The notes under the pieces are model-generated. The model was not told the DNA's origin, did no database searches, and saw nothing but the letters and a program-made list of their open reading frames with translations. Below, in pieces: positions 23,859 through 32,498 of a stretch of 36,255 nucleotides of DNA. Source of the stretch: Prosthecochloris ethylica. GTDB lineage: Bacteria; Bacteroidota; Chlorobiia; Chlorobiales; Chlorobiaceae. Each line of letters begins with the position of its first letter. Position 1 is the stretch's first letter. The position numbers and the translations under genes are program-made. Location of the stretch: NCBI RefSeq assembly GCF_015234275.1, contig NZ_JADGII010000018.1; one strand, given 5' to 3'.

Positions 23859-24683
23859 ATGGACGCCTTCAATACCGACACCATCATCCAGATGGTCACC
23901 ACATACGGCATCAAAGTCATTGTTGCCCTGGTCATTCTCTACATCGGCATCAAGGTTGCCGGATTTGCAGAACAGAGGCTGACATCCACCCTGCGCAAGC
24001 GGGAGGAGATCGATGAAATGCTCGTGCGTTTTCTCGGCAATGTAACCCGCTACGGTATCATCGCTGTCGTCATTGCGATGGTGCTCAACCAGGTCGGCAT
24101 CGAAACAGCAAGCATCATTGCCGTTCTCGGCACCATAGGGCTTGCCATCGGCCTTGCCCTGCAGGGAACCCTTTCCAACATTGCCTCCGGTGTCATGCTG
24201 ATGGTGTTCCGTCCGTTCACTATCGGCAACTACGTCGAAGCAGGGGGACATGGCGGCACGGTCACCGCCGTCAATCTCTTCACCACGGAACTGACCACGC
24301 CGGACAATGTCCAGATTATCATCCCGAACAATGCGGTCTGGGGAAACTCGGTCGTCAACTACTCCTGCCATGAAACCAGAAGGGCTGATTTCACGATCGG
24401 CATTGCGTATTCGGACAACATCGAACAGGCCATAGCGACCCTGAAACAGGTGATTGACAGCGATCAGAGGATTCTCAGAGATCCGGAGCCACTGCTCGTG
24501 GTCAGTGAACTGGCTGCGAGTTCCGTCAACATCACGATCAGAGTGTGGACAAAATCTGCCGACTTCTGGACGGTAAAATTCGATATGACAAGGCGCTTCA
24601 AGGAAGAACTCGACAGAGCGGGTATAACTATTCCCTTTCCGCAGCAGCAGGTTCACCTGGTCAGGTCACCCGGTGCAGAATAA
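23859..24683 (+). CDS. Small-conductance mechanosensitive channel (MscS family)
   Basis: Heptameric inner-membrane channel that opens under membrane tension and releases solutes during hypo-osmotic shock. The 274-residue protein is the compact MscS form with three transmembrane helices. The pore helix TM3 is glycine- and alanine-rich (VLGTIGLAIGLALQGTLSN, about 89-107), followed by IASGVMLMVFRPFTIGNYVE, the start of the beta domain, and TPDNVQIIIPNNAVWG, the usual P-N pair. A mixed alpha/beta cytoplasmic cage completes it. Next to the osmolyte and antiporter genes it supplies the release valve of the same stress response. The phytoene-desaturase-like gene follows 12 nt later, possibly in the same transcript. 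Confidence 0.95.
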   Translation: MDAFNTDTIIQMVTTYGIKVIVALVILYIGIKVAGFAEQRLTSTLRKREEIDEMLVRFLGNVTRYGIIAVVIAMVLNQVGIETASIIAVLGTIGLAIGLALQGTLSNIASGVMLMVFRPFTIGNYVEAGGHGGTVTAVNLFTTELTTPDNVQIIIPNNAVWGNSVVNYSCHETRRADFTIGIAYSDNIEQAIATLKQVIDSDQRILRDPEPLLVVSELAASSVNITIRVWTKSADFWTVKFDMTRRFKEELDRAGITIPFPQQQVHLVRSPGAE

Positions 24684-24695
24684 ACCTGAAGCTGC

Positions 24696-26099
24696 ATGAA
24701 ACGTGTTGCTATTGCCGGAGCCGGCATCGGCGGCCTGAGTGCGGCTGCCAGACTAGCAAAAAGAGGTTACCTGGTCGATGTGTACGAAAAAAACAGTGTT
24801 GCCGGCGGCAAAGCCACCGAACGGCTGGTAACCACACCGGCAGGAAGGTTCAGGTGGGACTGCGGTCCGTCACTGCTGACCATGCCACACCTCCTTGAAG
24901 AGCTGTTTGCCTTCTGCGACGAGCGCCTCGAGGACCATCTTACCCTCCACCGGATCGACACCTCCTGCAGGTATCACTGGACAGACGGCACCGTGATCGA
25001 TGAAAACAGCAGTTTCTGGAACCTGCCGCCGGTCAGGCACTATCTCGACTATGCCCGGGGACTCTATGAACTCTCGGCTCCCGCATTTCTCGAACGTGCA
25101 CCGAGAGACTGGTGGAAAGCCTTCAATGCCGATCTGCTGACGCACCTGAAACACCTGCCGAAATTCATGAACCTGCAGAGCATGGCGGAGCTGAACCGCA
25201 GTTTTTTCGAAGACCCCCATCTCTGCCAGATTTTCGACCGGTTCGCTACGTATAACGGATCATCCCCATTCCGGACGCTCTCGACATTCGCCATCATCCC
25301 CTACGTTGAAGCTGAGTTCGGGGCATGGTATCCCGAAGGCGGCATCGCACGTATTCCGGACGCACTTGTCAACCTCGCACGGCGCCAGGGAGTCCGCTTC
25401 CACTTCAACCATGAAGTCACGGACCTCGATGACCTCGAAGCGGATGTCCGCCTGTGCAACGGCGACATCATTACCGCGCACCAGAAATGGCTTCCGGAAA
25501 GCGTAGCAGGACACGATATGCTGAACCACGACCTGGCATGTTCCGGCTGGATCATGCTGCTCGGGCTGAAGAAACGGTTTCCGCGCCTCGAGCACCACAA
25601 CATTCTCTTCAGCGATCATTACCGGCAGGAGTTCGATGATATCTTCAGCAGGCGGCGGCTCCCTGCAGAACCAACCATTTACATAGCCAGTACCTCGAAA
25701 CACCCCAAGAGCACCGATGCACCGGAAGGATGCGAAAACTGGTTCGTGATGGTCAATGCACCCGCGGTGGCCCCCCTCGAGCGCAAGGGATATGAGCAGG
25801 TGGTCTTCGACAGGCTCAGGGCCTTCGGCGTCACGCTTGCCCCGGATGACATCCTTCACCAGGAAAGTTTTTCCGCAGAAGAGTTCGCAACACGGCACAA
25901 CGCCTGGAAAGGCTCTCTCTACGGATGGGCGAGCCACTCCATAGCGACAGCCCTGTTCCGCCCACCCATGCAGCATCCACACCATCAGGACCTGTACTTT
26001 ACCGGCGGCACCACGCATCCGGGAGGTGGCATCCCCCTGGTCCTGCTGAGCGGAAAAATCGCCTCTGACATGATTGCATCGGACGTTCCTCCGCTATGA
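24696..26099 (+). CDS. CrtI-family FAD-dependent oxidoreductase (carotenoid desaturase-like)
   Basis: A 467-residue flavoprotein of the phytoene desaturase/amine oxidase superfamily. The N-terminal dinucleotide fold is VAIAGAGIGGLSAAARLAKRGYLVDVYEKN (GxGxxG plus the acidic end of the strand), followed by GGKATER and WDCGPSLLTMPHLLEELF. The C-terminal FAD motif is LYFTGGTTHPGGGIPLVLLSGKIASDMI, the hallmark of CrtI, CrtN, CrtD and CrtO relatives. Green sulfur bacteria desaturate phytoene with CrtP/CrtQ/CrtH enzymes, so this protein probably acts elsewhere in carotenoid or terpenoid oxidation, such as a CrtD- or CrtO-like step. That is inference. It is convergent with the MATE gene, 6 nt apart. 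Confidence 0.88.
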   Translation: MKRVAIAGAGIGGLSAAARLAKRGYLVDVYEKNSVAGGKATERLVTTPAGRFRWDCGPSLLTMPHLLEELFAFCDERLEDHLTLHRIDTSCRYHWTDGTVIDENSSFWNLPPVRHYLDYARGLYELSAPAFLERAPRDWWKAFNADLLTHLKHLPKFMNLQSMAELNRSFFEDPHLCQIFDRFATYNGSSPFRTLSTFAIIPYVEAEFGAWYPEGGIARIPDALVNLARRQGVRFHFNHEVTDLDDLEADVRLCNGDIITAHQKWLPESVAGHDMLNHDLACSGWIMLLGLKKRFPRLEHHNILFSDHYRQEFDDIFSRRRLPAEPTIYIASTSKHPKSTDAPEGCENWFVMVNAPAVAPLERKGYEQVVFDRLRAFGVTLAPDDILHQESFSAEEFATRHNAWKGSLYGWASHSIATALFRPPMQHPHHQDLYFTGGTTHPGGGIPLVLLSGKIASDMIASDVPPL

Positions 26100-26105
26100 A
26101 GGCCA

Positions 26106-27464
26106 TCAGGTGCCCGGTGAAGGCTGTACAACCCGTTGCGGTTTCATGACCGTAAAAAAGAAGATCACCAGCAGGAACGTGATGAACTCGGCAACCGAAA
26201 ACGACACGAAAATACCGGCATCACCGAAGAACAGCGGAAGAACGGTAATGAACAGGAGAGGAAACACCAGGGTTCTCGACAATGCGATCAGCGCGGAAGG
26301 CATCGGCTTGTGAATCGCGGTAAAATATGCACTGAACACCACGTTGGTGCCATTCCAGAGAAACGCCGGCCAGCTGAACGAGATAAACGCCAGCGTCAGG
26401 CGCAGCGTCGCGTCAGTTCCATTGTCGAGAAACAGTGAAGCGAGCTGCTCGGGAACGATGAGCAGAAAAGCCACCAGTACGACCCCCACCGTCAGCGCAC
26501 AGAAGGAAGCAAGCCCCAGAAACCGCACAATTCTCTCTGGTTTGCGGGCTCCGTAATTGGTGCTGATAATCGGCTGCAGGGCGTCTGAAAAGCCGTAGAT
26601 GACAATCTGTTCCGCAAAAAAGAGGTAGTGCATGATCGTGAAAGCCGCAACCCCCTCAACGCCGAACCGGCCGATCATCACCCAGTTGAACACCAGGATC
26701 ACCACAGCTGCCGACAGCTGGTTGGCAAACTCGCTCATACCGTTATACGCCGCGCGGCCCATCTCTCCCCAGTTGCCGACAGGCCAGGAAAACCTCAGAA
26801 CCGATTTTTTCGCGGCAAAATGGAACAACAGAACGGTAAAGCTCACAATATGAGCCGCACCGGTCGCGTACGCCGCACCGCTGAGCCCCATCCCCCAGTG
26901 ACCGACAAACAGCCAGTCGAGAAGACCGTTGATCAGGGCTGCCGAAATAATGGCAATTGCGGCGAACACCGGCTGACCGTCAACTCTCACAAAAAAAGAC
27001 AGGCAGAGACTGACCGGAAGAAAAACCATGAAAGCCAGCATAACAAGAAGATACTCCCTGACCAGCGGAGCAAGCACATCGTTGGCCCCCAGCATCCTCA
27101 CCACCTCGTCGATATACAGCATACCGCCAACCGCCAGAAGCAAGGTCACCGCTGCCACCGTCACCAGCGTTTTGGAAAACACCTCGTTTGCCGCCTGGTG
27201 ATTTCCCTCGCCGATATATTTCCCGCAGCGAACCATGCCGCCGACGGAAAACATGATGCCGACGCCCAGAAGAAGACTGAACAGCGGCATAATGATATTG
27301 ATCGAAGCAAGGGCATGGTCACCGACGATATTTCCCACAAAAATACCATCGACGATTCCTGAAGAAGACAGCGCAAGCATACCGAGAACATTAGGAACAG
27401 CATGATAGAAAAACACCGGGGCTATGTTGCCACGGACCATATCAGCATAACTTCCTCGACTCAT
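26106..27464 (-). CDS. MATE-family multidrug efflux transporter
   Basis: A 452-residue inner-membrane antiporter with about 12 transmembrane helices arranged as two MatE halves. The first half holds VPNVLGMLALSSSGIVDGIFVGN and the second LSAAVVILVFNWVMIGRFG, with YGFSDALQPIISTNYGARK preserved, the Q-P-x-x-x-x-N-Y-G-A pattern common to MATE proteins. It exports cationic or amphipathic compounds in exchange for Na+ or H+. The longer frame begins upstream of a strong ribosome binding site; the ATG at 27464 preceded by GAGGAG is the true start. It is divergent from the TetR-controlled efflux operon, so the same regulator may act on both. Confidence 0.93.
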   Translation of the reverse strand: MSRGSYADMVRGNIAPVFFYHAVPNVLGMLALSSSGIVDGIFVGNIVGDHALASINIIMPLFSLLLGVGIMFSVGGMVRCGKYIGEGNHQAANEVFSKTLVTVAAVTLLLAVGGMLYIDEVVRMLGANDVLAPLVREYLLVMLAFMVFLPVSLCLSFFVRVDGQPVFAAIAIISAALINGLLDWLFVGHWGMGLSGAAYATGAAHIVSFTVLLFHFAAKKSVLRFSWPVGNWGEMGRAAYNGMSEFANQLSAAVVILVFNWVMIGRFGVEGVAAFTIMHYLFFAEQIVIYGFSDALQPIISTNYGARKPERIVRFLGLASFCALTVGVVLVAFLLIVPEQLASLFLDNGTDATLRLTLAFISFSWPAFLWNGTNVVFSAYFTAIHKPMPSALIALSRTLVFPLLFITVLPLFFGDAGIFVSFSVAEFITFLLVIFFFTVMKPQRVVQPSPGT

Positions 27465-27539
27465 AAACGCTCCTCGACAAAAAATTCTCCTGTACAGATC
27501 AGCCGAAAGATAGAGCAAGGCTGAACGATTCCGGCAGGG

Positions 27540-27568
27540 AATATACTGCCCACAGCAACAGAAAACAA
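27540..27568 (-). promoter_or_regulatory. Promoter of the MATE gene
   Basis: On the minus strand TTGTTT (27563-27568) and TATATT (27540-27545) are separated by 17 nt, about 75 nt upstream of the MATE start codon. Confidence 0.65.
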
Positions 27569-27597
27569 TTCTCGCCCCCTCAACAAATTTTAATCAC

Positions 27598-27626
27598 TTG
27601 ACTTATTTTGATCAGTTGTGTAAATT
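27598..27626 (+). promoter_or_regulatory. Promoter of the tetR efflux operon
   Basis: TTGACT (27598-27603) and TAAATT (27621-27626) are separated by 17 nt, with a start near 27633 and the tetR ATG at 27662. The spacer contains TTGATCA, a short palindrome, in an AT-rich stretch where the regulator itself may bind. The divergent MATE promoter is only 30 nt away. Confidence 0.65.
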
Positions 27627-27661
27627 ATCCCGCATCAGGAACAAGAAACAACCCCGAGCCA

Positions 27662-28327
27662 ATGAAAACGTACGCCACGAGTGAACATACCCGGGAGGCC
27701 CTCTTGCATGCAGCGGGTGAACTTGCTGCAGAAAAAGGATTTGCAAATGTCTCGACACGCGAAATTGCCCGCAGGGCAGAAGAAAATATCGGCAGCATTC
27801 ACTACCATTACGGAGGAAAGGAACAGCTGTTCGAAGCGGTGGTCCAGCGGGTCATCGAGCGCGGCAACACCTACTCGATCGAAGCTGCGGTCAGTCCCTT
27901 CCGCAGCAGGCTCGACACACCCGAAGGACAGTCAGGAGCCCTGAGAGCCATTGTCAGAAGAGAGATCCAGGTCCTGTTCGACTCCGACCAGCCGGGGTGG
28001 CACTGCAGAGTCGTCTACCAGCTGATGCAGTATAAATGCCCTCTGCAGGACAAACTGCAGAAAGAGCTGCTCGACCCGATGGTCTCAACCATCTCGGAGG
28101 TCCTGCAGCATATCAGTCCCTGGCTGACCCGCCAGGAAACCATGCTGATATCCTTTCTCATGATCTCCCCCATTGTCTCGCACGCCGATTACATGCCGTT
28201 CTGCCTCGAACAGCTCGGCCTCGACCGCTACAGTGACGACTACCTGCAGACCATGGAAAACTTCATCGTCCGCCAGACCGAGCTCCTGCTCGGCATGACA
28301 ACCAACTCCGAGAACAAGACAACATGA
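27662..28327 (+). CDS. TetR-family transcriptional regulator
   Basis: A 221-residue repressor. The N-terminal helix-turn-helix is ANVSTREIARRAEENIGSIHYHYGGKEQLFEAVV (about 28-61). The larger C-terminal ligand domain (VRREIQVLFDSDQPGWHCRVVYQLM, then FLMISPIVSHADYMPF) resembles the CecR/YbiH type, whose members govern multidrug export genes. A longer frame starts at TTG 27608 inside the promoter, so the ATG at 27662 is preferred. It is the first gene of the efflux operon and overlaps the adaptor gene by the ATGA at 28324, so expression is coupled to the pump it probably represses. Confidence 0.9.
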   Translation: MKTYATSEHTREALLHAAGELAAEKGFANVSTREIARRAEENIGSIHYHYGGKEQLFEAVVQRVIERGNTYSIEAAVSPFRSRLDTPEGQSGALRAIVRREIQVLFDSDQPGWHCRVVYQLMQYKCPLQDKLQKELLDPMVSTISEVLQHISPWLTRQETMLISFLMISPIVSHADYMPFCLEQLGLDRYSDDYLQTMENFIVRQTELLLGMTTNSENKTT

Positions 28328-29460
28328 TACAACCCCTCAGCGCACCACGCCAACTCATGATTCCGCTCCTGTGCCTCCTGCTGCTCCTTACCGGGTGCAG
28401 CGCAGAAGAGTCCCGGGAAAAACCGCAACAGGTTCAGCCTCCGAAAGTCACCCTGTTCAGCCCCGAACGCACGGAAACAAAACAGCTCTTTTCCTACCCG
28501 GGCTCCGTCAGGGCAAGCAGAGAAACAGCACTCTCGTTCAGGGTCGGCGGACAACTGGTCAAGATCTCTGCGTATCCCGGACAGAGCGTCTCTGAAGGAG
28601 ATCTGCTCATGCAGCTCGATGTGAGCGATCTCGGCGACAACATCCGCATCCTGGAAGCGGAACTGGACGGAGCCGAAGCGCGGGCCCGGAAAGCCGCCAG
28701 CGACTTCAGCCGTGCTGAAGAACTGCTCGGCGAAGATGTGATCGCACAGGCAGACTTCGACCTTGCAAAGAGTTCGCTGGCCTCTGCTGACGCTGCCGTC
28801 AGGAACCTTCGGGCGCAACTCTCGCTTGCGCATCACAAGCTTGACTACGCATCGCTCAAAGCCCCGTACGATGCCACCGTCACCGGGCAGATGGTCGAGA
28901 ACCACGAACTGGTGCAGGCCGGCCAGCCGGTACTGCGCATCCATGATATCGCCACGCTGGAAATCGACTGCAGCGTGCCGGAAAACGATATCTCCCGCCT
29001 CTCCCTTCGTAAAGGGATGCCGGCAACCCTGCAGCTACCGTCACAACCAGGCACGAACATCACAGCCGCCCTCGCGGAATGGAGTACCTCGGCAGAACGT
29101 GCAACCGGCACCTACCGGCTGACGTTCAGGTTCCCGGCGCCTGACACCATCACCGTACTCCCCGGCATGACCGCTGAAGTGACCATCAGCTCCGCAACGA
29201 CCGGCGAGATGCTGACGATCCCCTTCAGCGCAGTCACCGCTGACACCCGGGGAAAATCGGCTGTCTGGATCTACAACCATTCGACCGGACGCATCAGTTT
29301 GCGCCATATCCGGACCGGACAACTCTCCGGACCGGACAGGATTATCGTGACCGGGGGCCTGGAAGAAGGGGAACAGATCGTTGCCCCTGACTCCCACTAC
29401 CTGACAGAAGGAATGATCGTAGAACCGCTAACCGACAAGAACAAAGCAGAGACAGAATGA
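28324..29460 (+). CDS. Lipoprotein periplasmic adaptor of the second RND system
   Basis: Adaptor of the AcrA/MdtA type, 378 residues. It has a lipoprotein signal peptide with the lipobox LLTGC (lipidated Cys25). The first lipoyl half contains YPGSVRASRETALSFRVGGQLVKI, the alpha-hairpin about 85-160 (ILEAELDGAEARARKAASDFSRAEELL), and the second lipoyl half LKAPYDATVTGQMVENHELVQAG. A beta-barrel and membrane-proximal domain follow (LPGMTAEVTI). Both ends overlap the neighbouring genes by ATGA, so tetR, adaptor and pump are translated as a unit. An in-frame ATG at 28357 is a possible alternative start. Confidence 0.93.
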   Translation: MIQPLSAPRQLMIPLLCLLLLLTGCSAEESREKPQQVQPPKVTLFSPERTETKQLFSYPGSVRASRETALSFRVGGQLVKISAYPGQSVSEGDLLMQLDVSDLGDNIRILEAELDGAEARARKAASDFSRAEELLGEDVIAQADFDLAKSSLASADAAVRNLRAQLSLAHHKLDYASLKAPYDATVTGQMVENHELVQAGQPVLRIHDIATLEIDCSVPENDISRLSLRKGMPATLQLPSQPGTNITAALAEWSTSAERATGTYRLTFRFPAPDTITVLPGMTAEVTISSATTGEMLTIPFSAVTADTRGKSAVWIYNHSTGRISLRHIRTGQLSGPDRIIVTGGLEEGEQIVAPDSHYLTEGMIVEPLTDKNKAETE

Positions 29461-32400
29461 TCAACCCCGCAGCGTTTGCGCTTCAGAAACGCACCATCAT
29501 GATGATGCTCACCGTCCTCTGCATCGGCGGCGGCATTCTCGCATACCAGAACCTCGGCAGGCTCGAAGACCCCGGCTTTACCATCAAGACAGCCCTGATT
29601 GCCACCCTATACCCTGGAGCGGGCCCCCGTGAAGTCGAAGAGCAGGTCACCGACGTCCTGGAAGAAGCTATCCAGTCCATGGACGAAATCAAGGAGATCT
29701 ATTCAACGTCCGAAGAAGGCGTCTCATTCATCTACGTCGACATGAAAGACCGCTATGGCTCGGATGAACTGCCGCAGATCTGGGACGAGTTGCGCAAAAA
29801 AGTATCGAGAGCCACCGCTTCGTTGCCGGCAGGGGCGCAACAACCGGTGGTCAATGACGATTTCGGCGATGTCTACGGGCTGTATTTCGCCCTGACAGGC
29901 ACAGGTCACAGCTATGCAGAACTGAAAGCGTACGCCGACAAACTCAAAAAAGAGCTGCTGCTGTGCAGCGACGTCGCGAAAATCGATTTCTGGGGCACCC
30001 GCCAGGAAACCATCTACATCGAAACAGACCGGGCGAAAATGGCTGAACTGGGGGTAACACCGGCACAGGTAGCCGCCGCCCTGCAGTCACAGAACTTTGT
30101 CACCCGGAGCGGCAAGGCTGAAGCCGGTGGCAGGTACCTGCGCATCACCCCGACAGGAGACATCACCAGCGAAGAAGCGGTAGCGTCCCTGCTTGTCGGC
30201 CAGCCGCAGGCCATGGTCCGTCTCGGCGACATCGCCACGATCCGGACAGGATACGACGAACCTGAACGAAATGCCCTCATCTTTAACGGTGAACCGGCTA
30301 TCGCCATCGGTATCGCCGCCCTCGAAGGAGGAAATGTCATCAGAATGGGTGAATCCGTCAGCACGCGGCTTGCCGAACTCGAGCCATTCATGCCGCCCGG
30401 CATGAAACTGCACAGTATCTACTATCAGAGCGACATGGTGGAAAGTTCCGTCAGCACCTTCGTCATCAACCTCGTAGAAGCGGTCATCATCGTCATCGTG
30501 CTCCTGATGCTCTTCATGGGCTGGCAGAGCGGCCTGTTGATCGGAGGCATTCTGCTGCTCACCATTCTCGCAACATTCATCGCCATGGCGCTCTTCGGCA
30601 TCAATCTGCAGAAAATGTCGCTCGGTGCCCTGATCCTGGCGCTCGGCATGCTGGTCGACAATGCGATCGTCATCGCCGACGGCATCCTCGTGCGCGTGGA
30701 ACGGGGAGACAATCGCGAACATTCCGCACTCGAGGTCGTCCGCGAAAACATCTGGCCGCTTTTCGGAGCCACACTGATCGCCATTCTCGCCTTTGCCGCT
30801 ATCGGGTTCGCCCCGGGCAACATCGGCGAGTACTGCCGGTCGCTCTTCGATGTCCTGGCCATCTCGCTCTTTATCAGCTGGGTGCTTGCGGTCACCATCA
30901 CCCCGCTGCTCTGCGTCTGGTTCCTGAAAATCCCCGACCTGCACAACAAGGACCCGTTCGACAAGCCGGTCTACCGCACATACCGTAACCTGCTGCACCT
31001 GGGTATCACGCATCGACGCAGCACGCTCGCCCTGACCGGAGTCCTGCTCATCGCGGCGCTCTACGGGTTCGGCAAGCTGCCCCAGGCATTCTTCGCCAAT
31101 TCGACGCAGCCTTACTTTTTCGTCAATTTCTGGAACCCCCAGGGCACGCATATCGATGAAACCCGCAGGGATATGGAAGAGATCGAACGTCATGTCCGCT
31201 CACTGGAGGGAGTCCGCAATGTCAGTGCATTCCTCGGCGAAGGAGGCATGCGCTTTATCCTGCCTTACAAGTACTACACACCGAACAGCTCGTTTTTCCA
31301 GCTTCTGGTCGAAGTCCAGGACTATCGCGAGATCGACGATATCAGCACGACGATCGACCGCTACCTGCAGTCAGACTATCCCGGCGCACAACCCTACATG
31401 ACCAGGATAGCCAACGGGCCACCGGTCGATTACCGCATCGAAGTCCGCTTCCGCGGGCCGGATGTGGCCGTGCTGCAGAACCTTGCCGCGCAGGCGGCCG
31501 CCATCATGCACGCAACACCCGATACCCGGGATATCAGAACAGACTGGCGCAACAGGGTCCGGGTTGTACAGCCGGTCTATAACGAAGCCCAGGGGCTGGC
31601 GTCGGGCATCACCCGCCAGGACCTGGCGACCTCCCTGCAACAGAACTTCAACGGCATCCGGGCTGGAGTGGTTCGCGAGGGAGATGAACTGCTTCCGGTT
31701 GTTCTCAGAATGCCGGAAGAAGAACGACGTTCGATCGACGACCTGCAGAACGTACAGGTCTGGAGCTCGCTCCACCGCACAGCCGTTCCTCTCGGCCAGG
31801 TTGTCTCGGACGTGGAAACCTCGTGGGAGTGGCCGCTCATCCACCGCAGGGACCGTGAAAAAGCGATCACCGTGCAGTGCAACCCGATATCCGGACTTGC
31901 AGAGCCGCTGCGCCAGAAGATGATCGCACAGATGGAATCGATCGACCTGCCGGAAGGGTACCGGATGGAATGGGCCGGCGAATACAAGGAGTCACAGAAA
32001 GGCAAGGGGCCGCTCGGCAGGATTTTCCCCATCTGCATTATGGGAATGTTTTTCATTCTGGTATGGCAGTTCAACTCTCTCAAAAAAGCCACTGCGATCT
32101 TTCTGACCGTTCCTCTCTCGCTGATCGGCGTCACGGCCGGCCTGATCCTGACCGGCCAGGCATTCGGCTTCATGGCGATCCTCGGCTTCCTCGGATTGTC
32201 GGGCATGCTGATCAAGAATGCCATCGTCCTGGTCGAACAGACCGAACTCGACCTGAAAACCGGTAAGGAACCCTACGCTGCCGTGCTGGATTCAGCCGTC
32301 AGCCGTGTCAGGCCGGTGGTCATGGCAGCCGCTACCACCATTCTCGGCATGATCCCCCTGATTTTCGACCCGCTCTACTCCGCCATGGCAACAACCATCA

Positions 32401-32498
32401 TGGGCGGGCTGTTTGCCGCAACGTTCCTGACACTCGGCATCGTACCGCTCCTCTACACCCTTTTCTACCGCATCAAAGCCGACGACAACCATGTATAA
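29457..32498 (+). CDS. RND efflux transporter (second RND system)
   Basis: Inner-membrane pump of 1013 residues, standard for the family, with the first transmembrane helix near 12-30 and six-helix bundles around 335-540 and 850-1010. The TM4 proton-relay segment reads LGMLVDNAIVIAD, Asp401-Asn402, where AcrB has two aspartates. A D-N form occurs in many non-AcrB subfamilies, so the pump is probably functional but belongs to another branch. The N-terminal GRLEDPGFTIKTALIATLYPGA also differs from the first pump's FPDVPPDTIF. It overlaps the adaptor upstream (4 nt) and the TolC-like gene downstream (8 nt). Substrate unknown. Confidence 0.93.
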   Translation: MINPAAFALQKRTIMMMLTVLCIGGGILAYQNLGRLEDPGFTIKTALIATLYPGAGPREVEEQVTDVLEEAIQSMDEIKEIYSTSEEGVSFIYVDMKDRYGSDELPQIWDELRKKVSRATASLPAGAQQPVVNDDFGDVYGLYFALTGTGHSYAELKAYADKLKKELLLCSDVAKIDFWGTRQETIYIETDRAKMAELGVTPAQVAAALQSQNFVTRSGKAEAGGRYLRITPTGDITSEEAVASLLVGQPQAMVRLGDIATIRTGYDEPERNALIFNGEPAIAIGIAALEGGNVIRMGESVSTRLAELEPFMPPGMKLHSIYYQSDMVESSVSTFVINLVEAVIIVIVLLMLFMGWQSGLLIGGILLLTILATFIAMALFGINLQKMSLGALILALGMLVDNAIVIADGILVRVERGDNREHSALEVVRENIWPLFGATLIAILAFAAIGFAPGNIGEYCRSLFDVLAISLFISWVLAVTITPLLCVWFLKIPDLHNKDPFDKPVYRTYRNLLHLGITHRRSTLALTGVLLIAALYGFGKLPQAFFANSTQPYFFVNFWNPQGTHIDETRRDMEEIERHVRSLEGVRNVSAFLGEGGMRFILPYKYYTPNSSFFQLLVEVQDYREIDDISTTIDRYLQSDYPGAQPYMTRIANGPPVDYRIEVRFRGPDVAVLQNLAAQAAAIMHATPDTRDIRTDWRNRVRVVQPVYNEAQGLASGITRQDLATSLQQNFNGIRAGVVREGDELLPVVLRMPEEERRSIDDLQNVQVWSSLHRTAVPLGQVVSDVETSWEWPLIHRRDREKAITVQCNPISGLAEPLRQKMIAQMESIDLPEGYRMEWAGEYKESQKGKGPLGRIFPICIMGMFFILVWQFNSLKKATAIFLTVPLSLIGVTAGLILTGQAFGFMAILGFLGLSGMLIKNAIVLVEQTELDLKTGKEPYAAVLDSAVSRVRPVVMAAATTILGMIPLIFDPLYSAMATTIMGGLFAATFLTLGIVPLLYTLFYRIKADDNHV

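Noticed and set aside
23457..24656. A 399-codon minus-strand frame opposite the small protein and MscS genes.
   Set aside because: It spans the 23502 gene and MscS in antisense. Its composition is atypical, no motif is visible, and the plus-strand genes are convincing.
30087..31193. A 368-codon minus-strand frame inside the second RND pump gene.
   Set aside because: It is antisense to a clear RND gene. The very Asp/Glu/Arg-rich product is typical of a reverse frame in GC-rich coding DNA.
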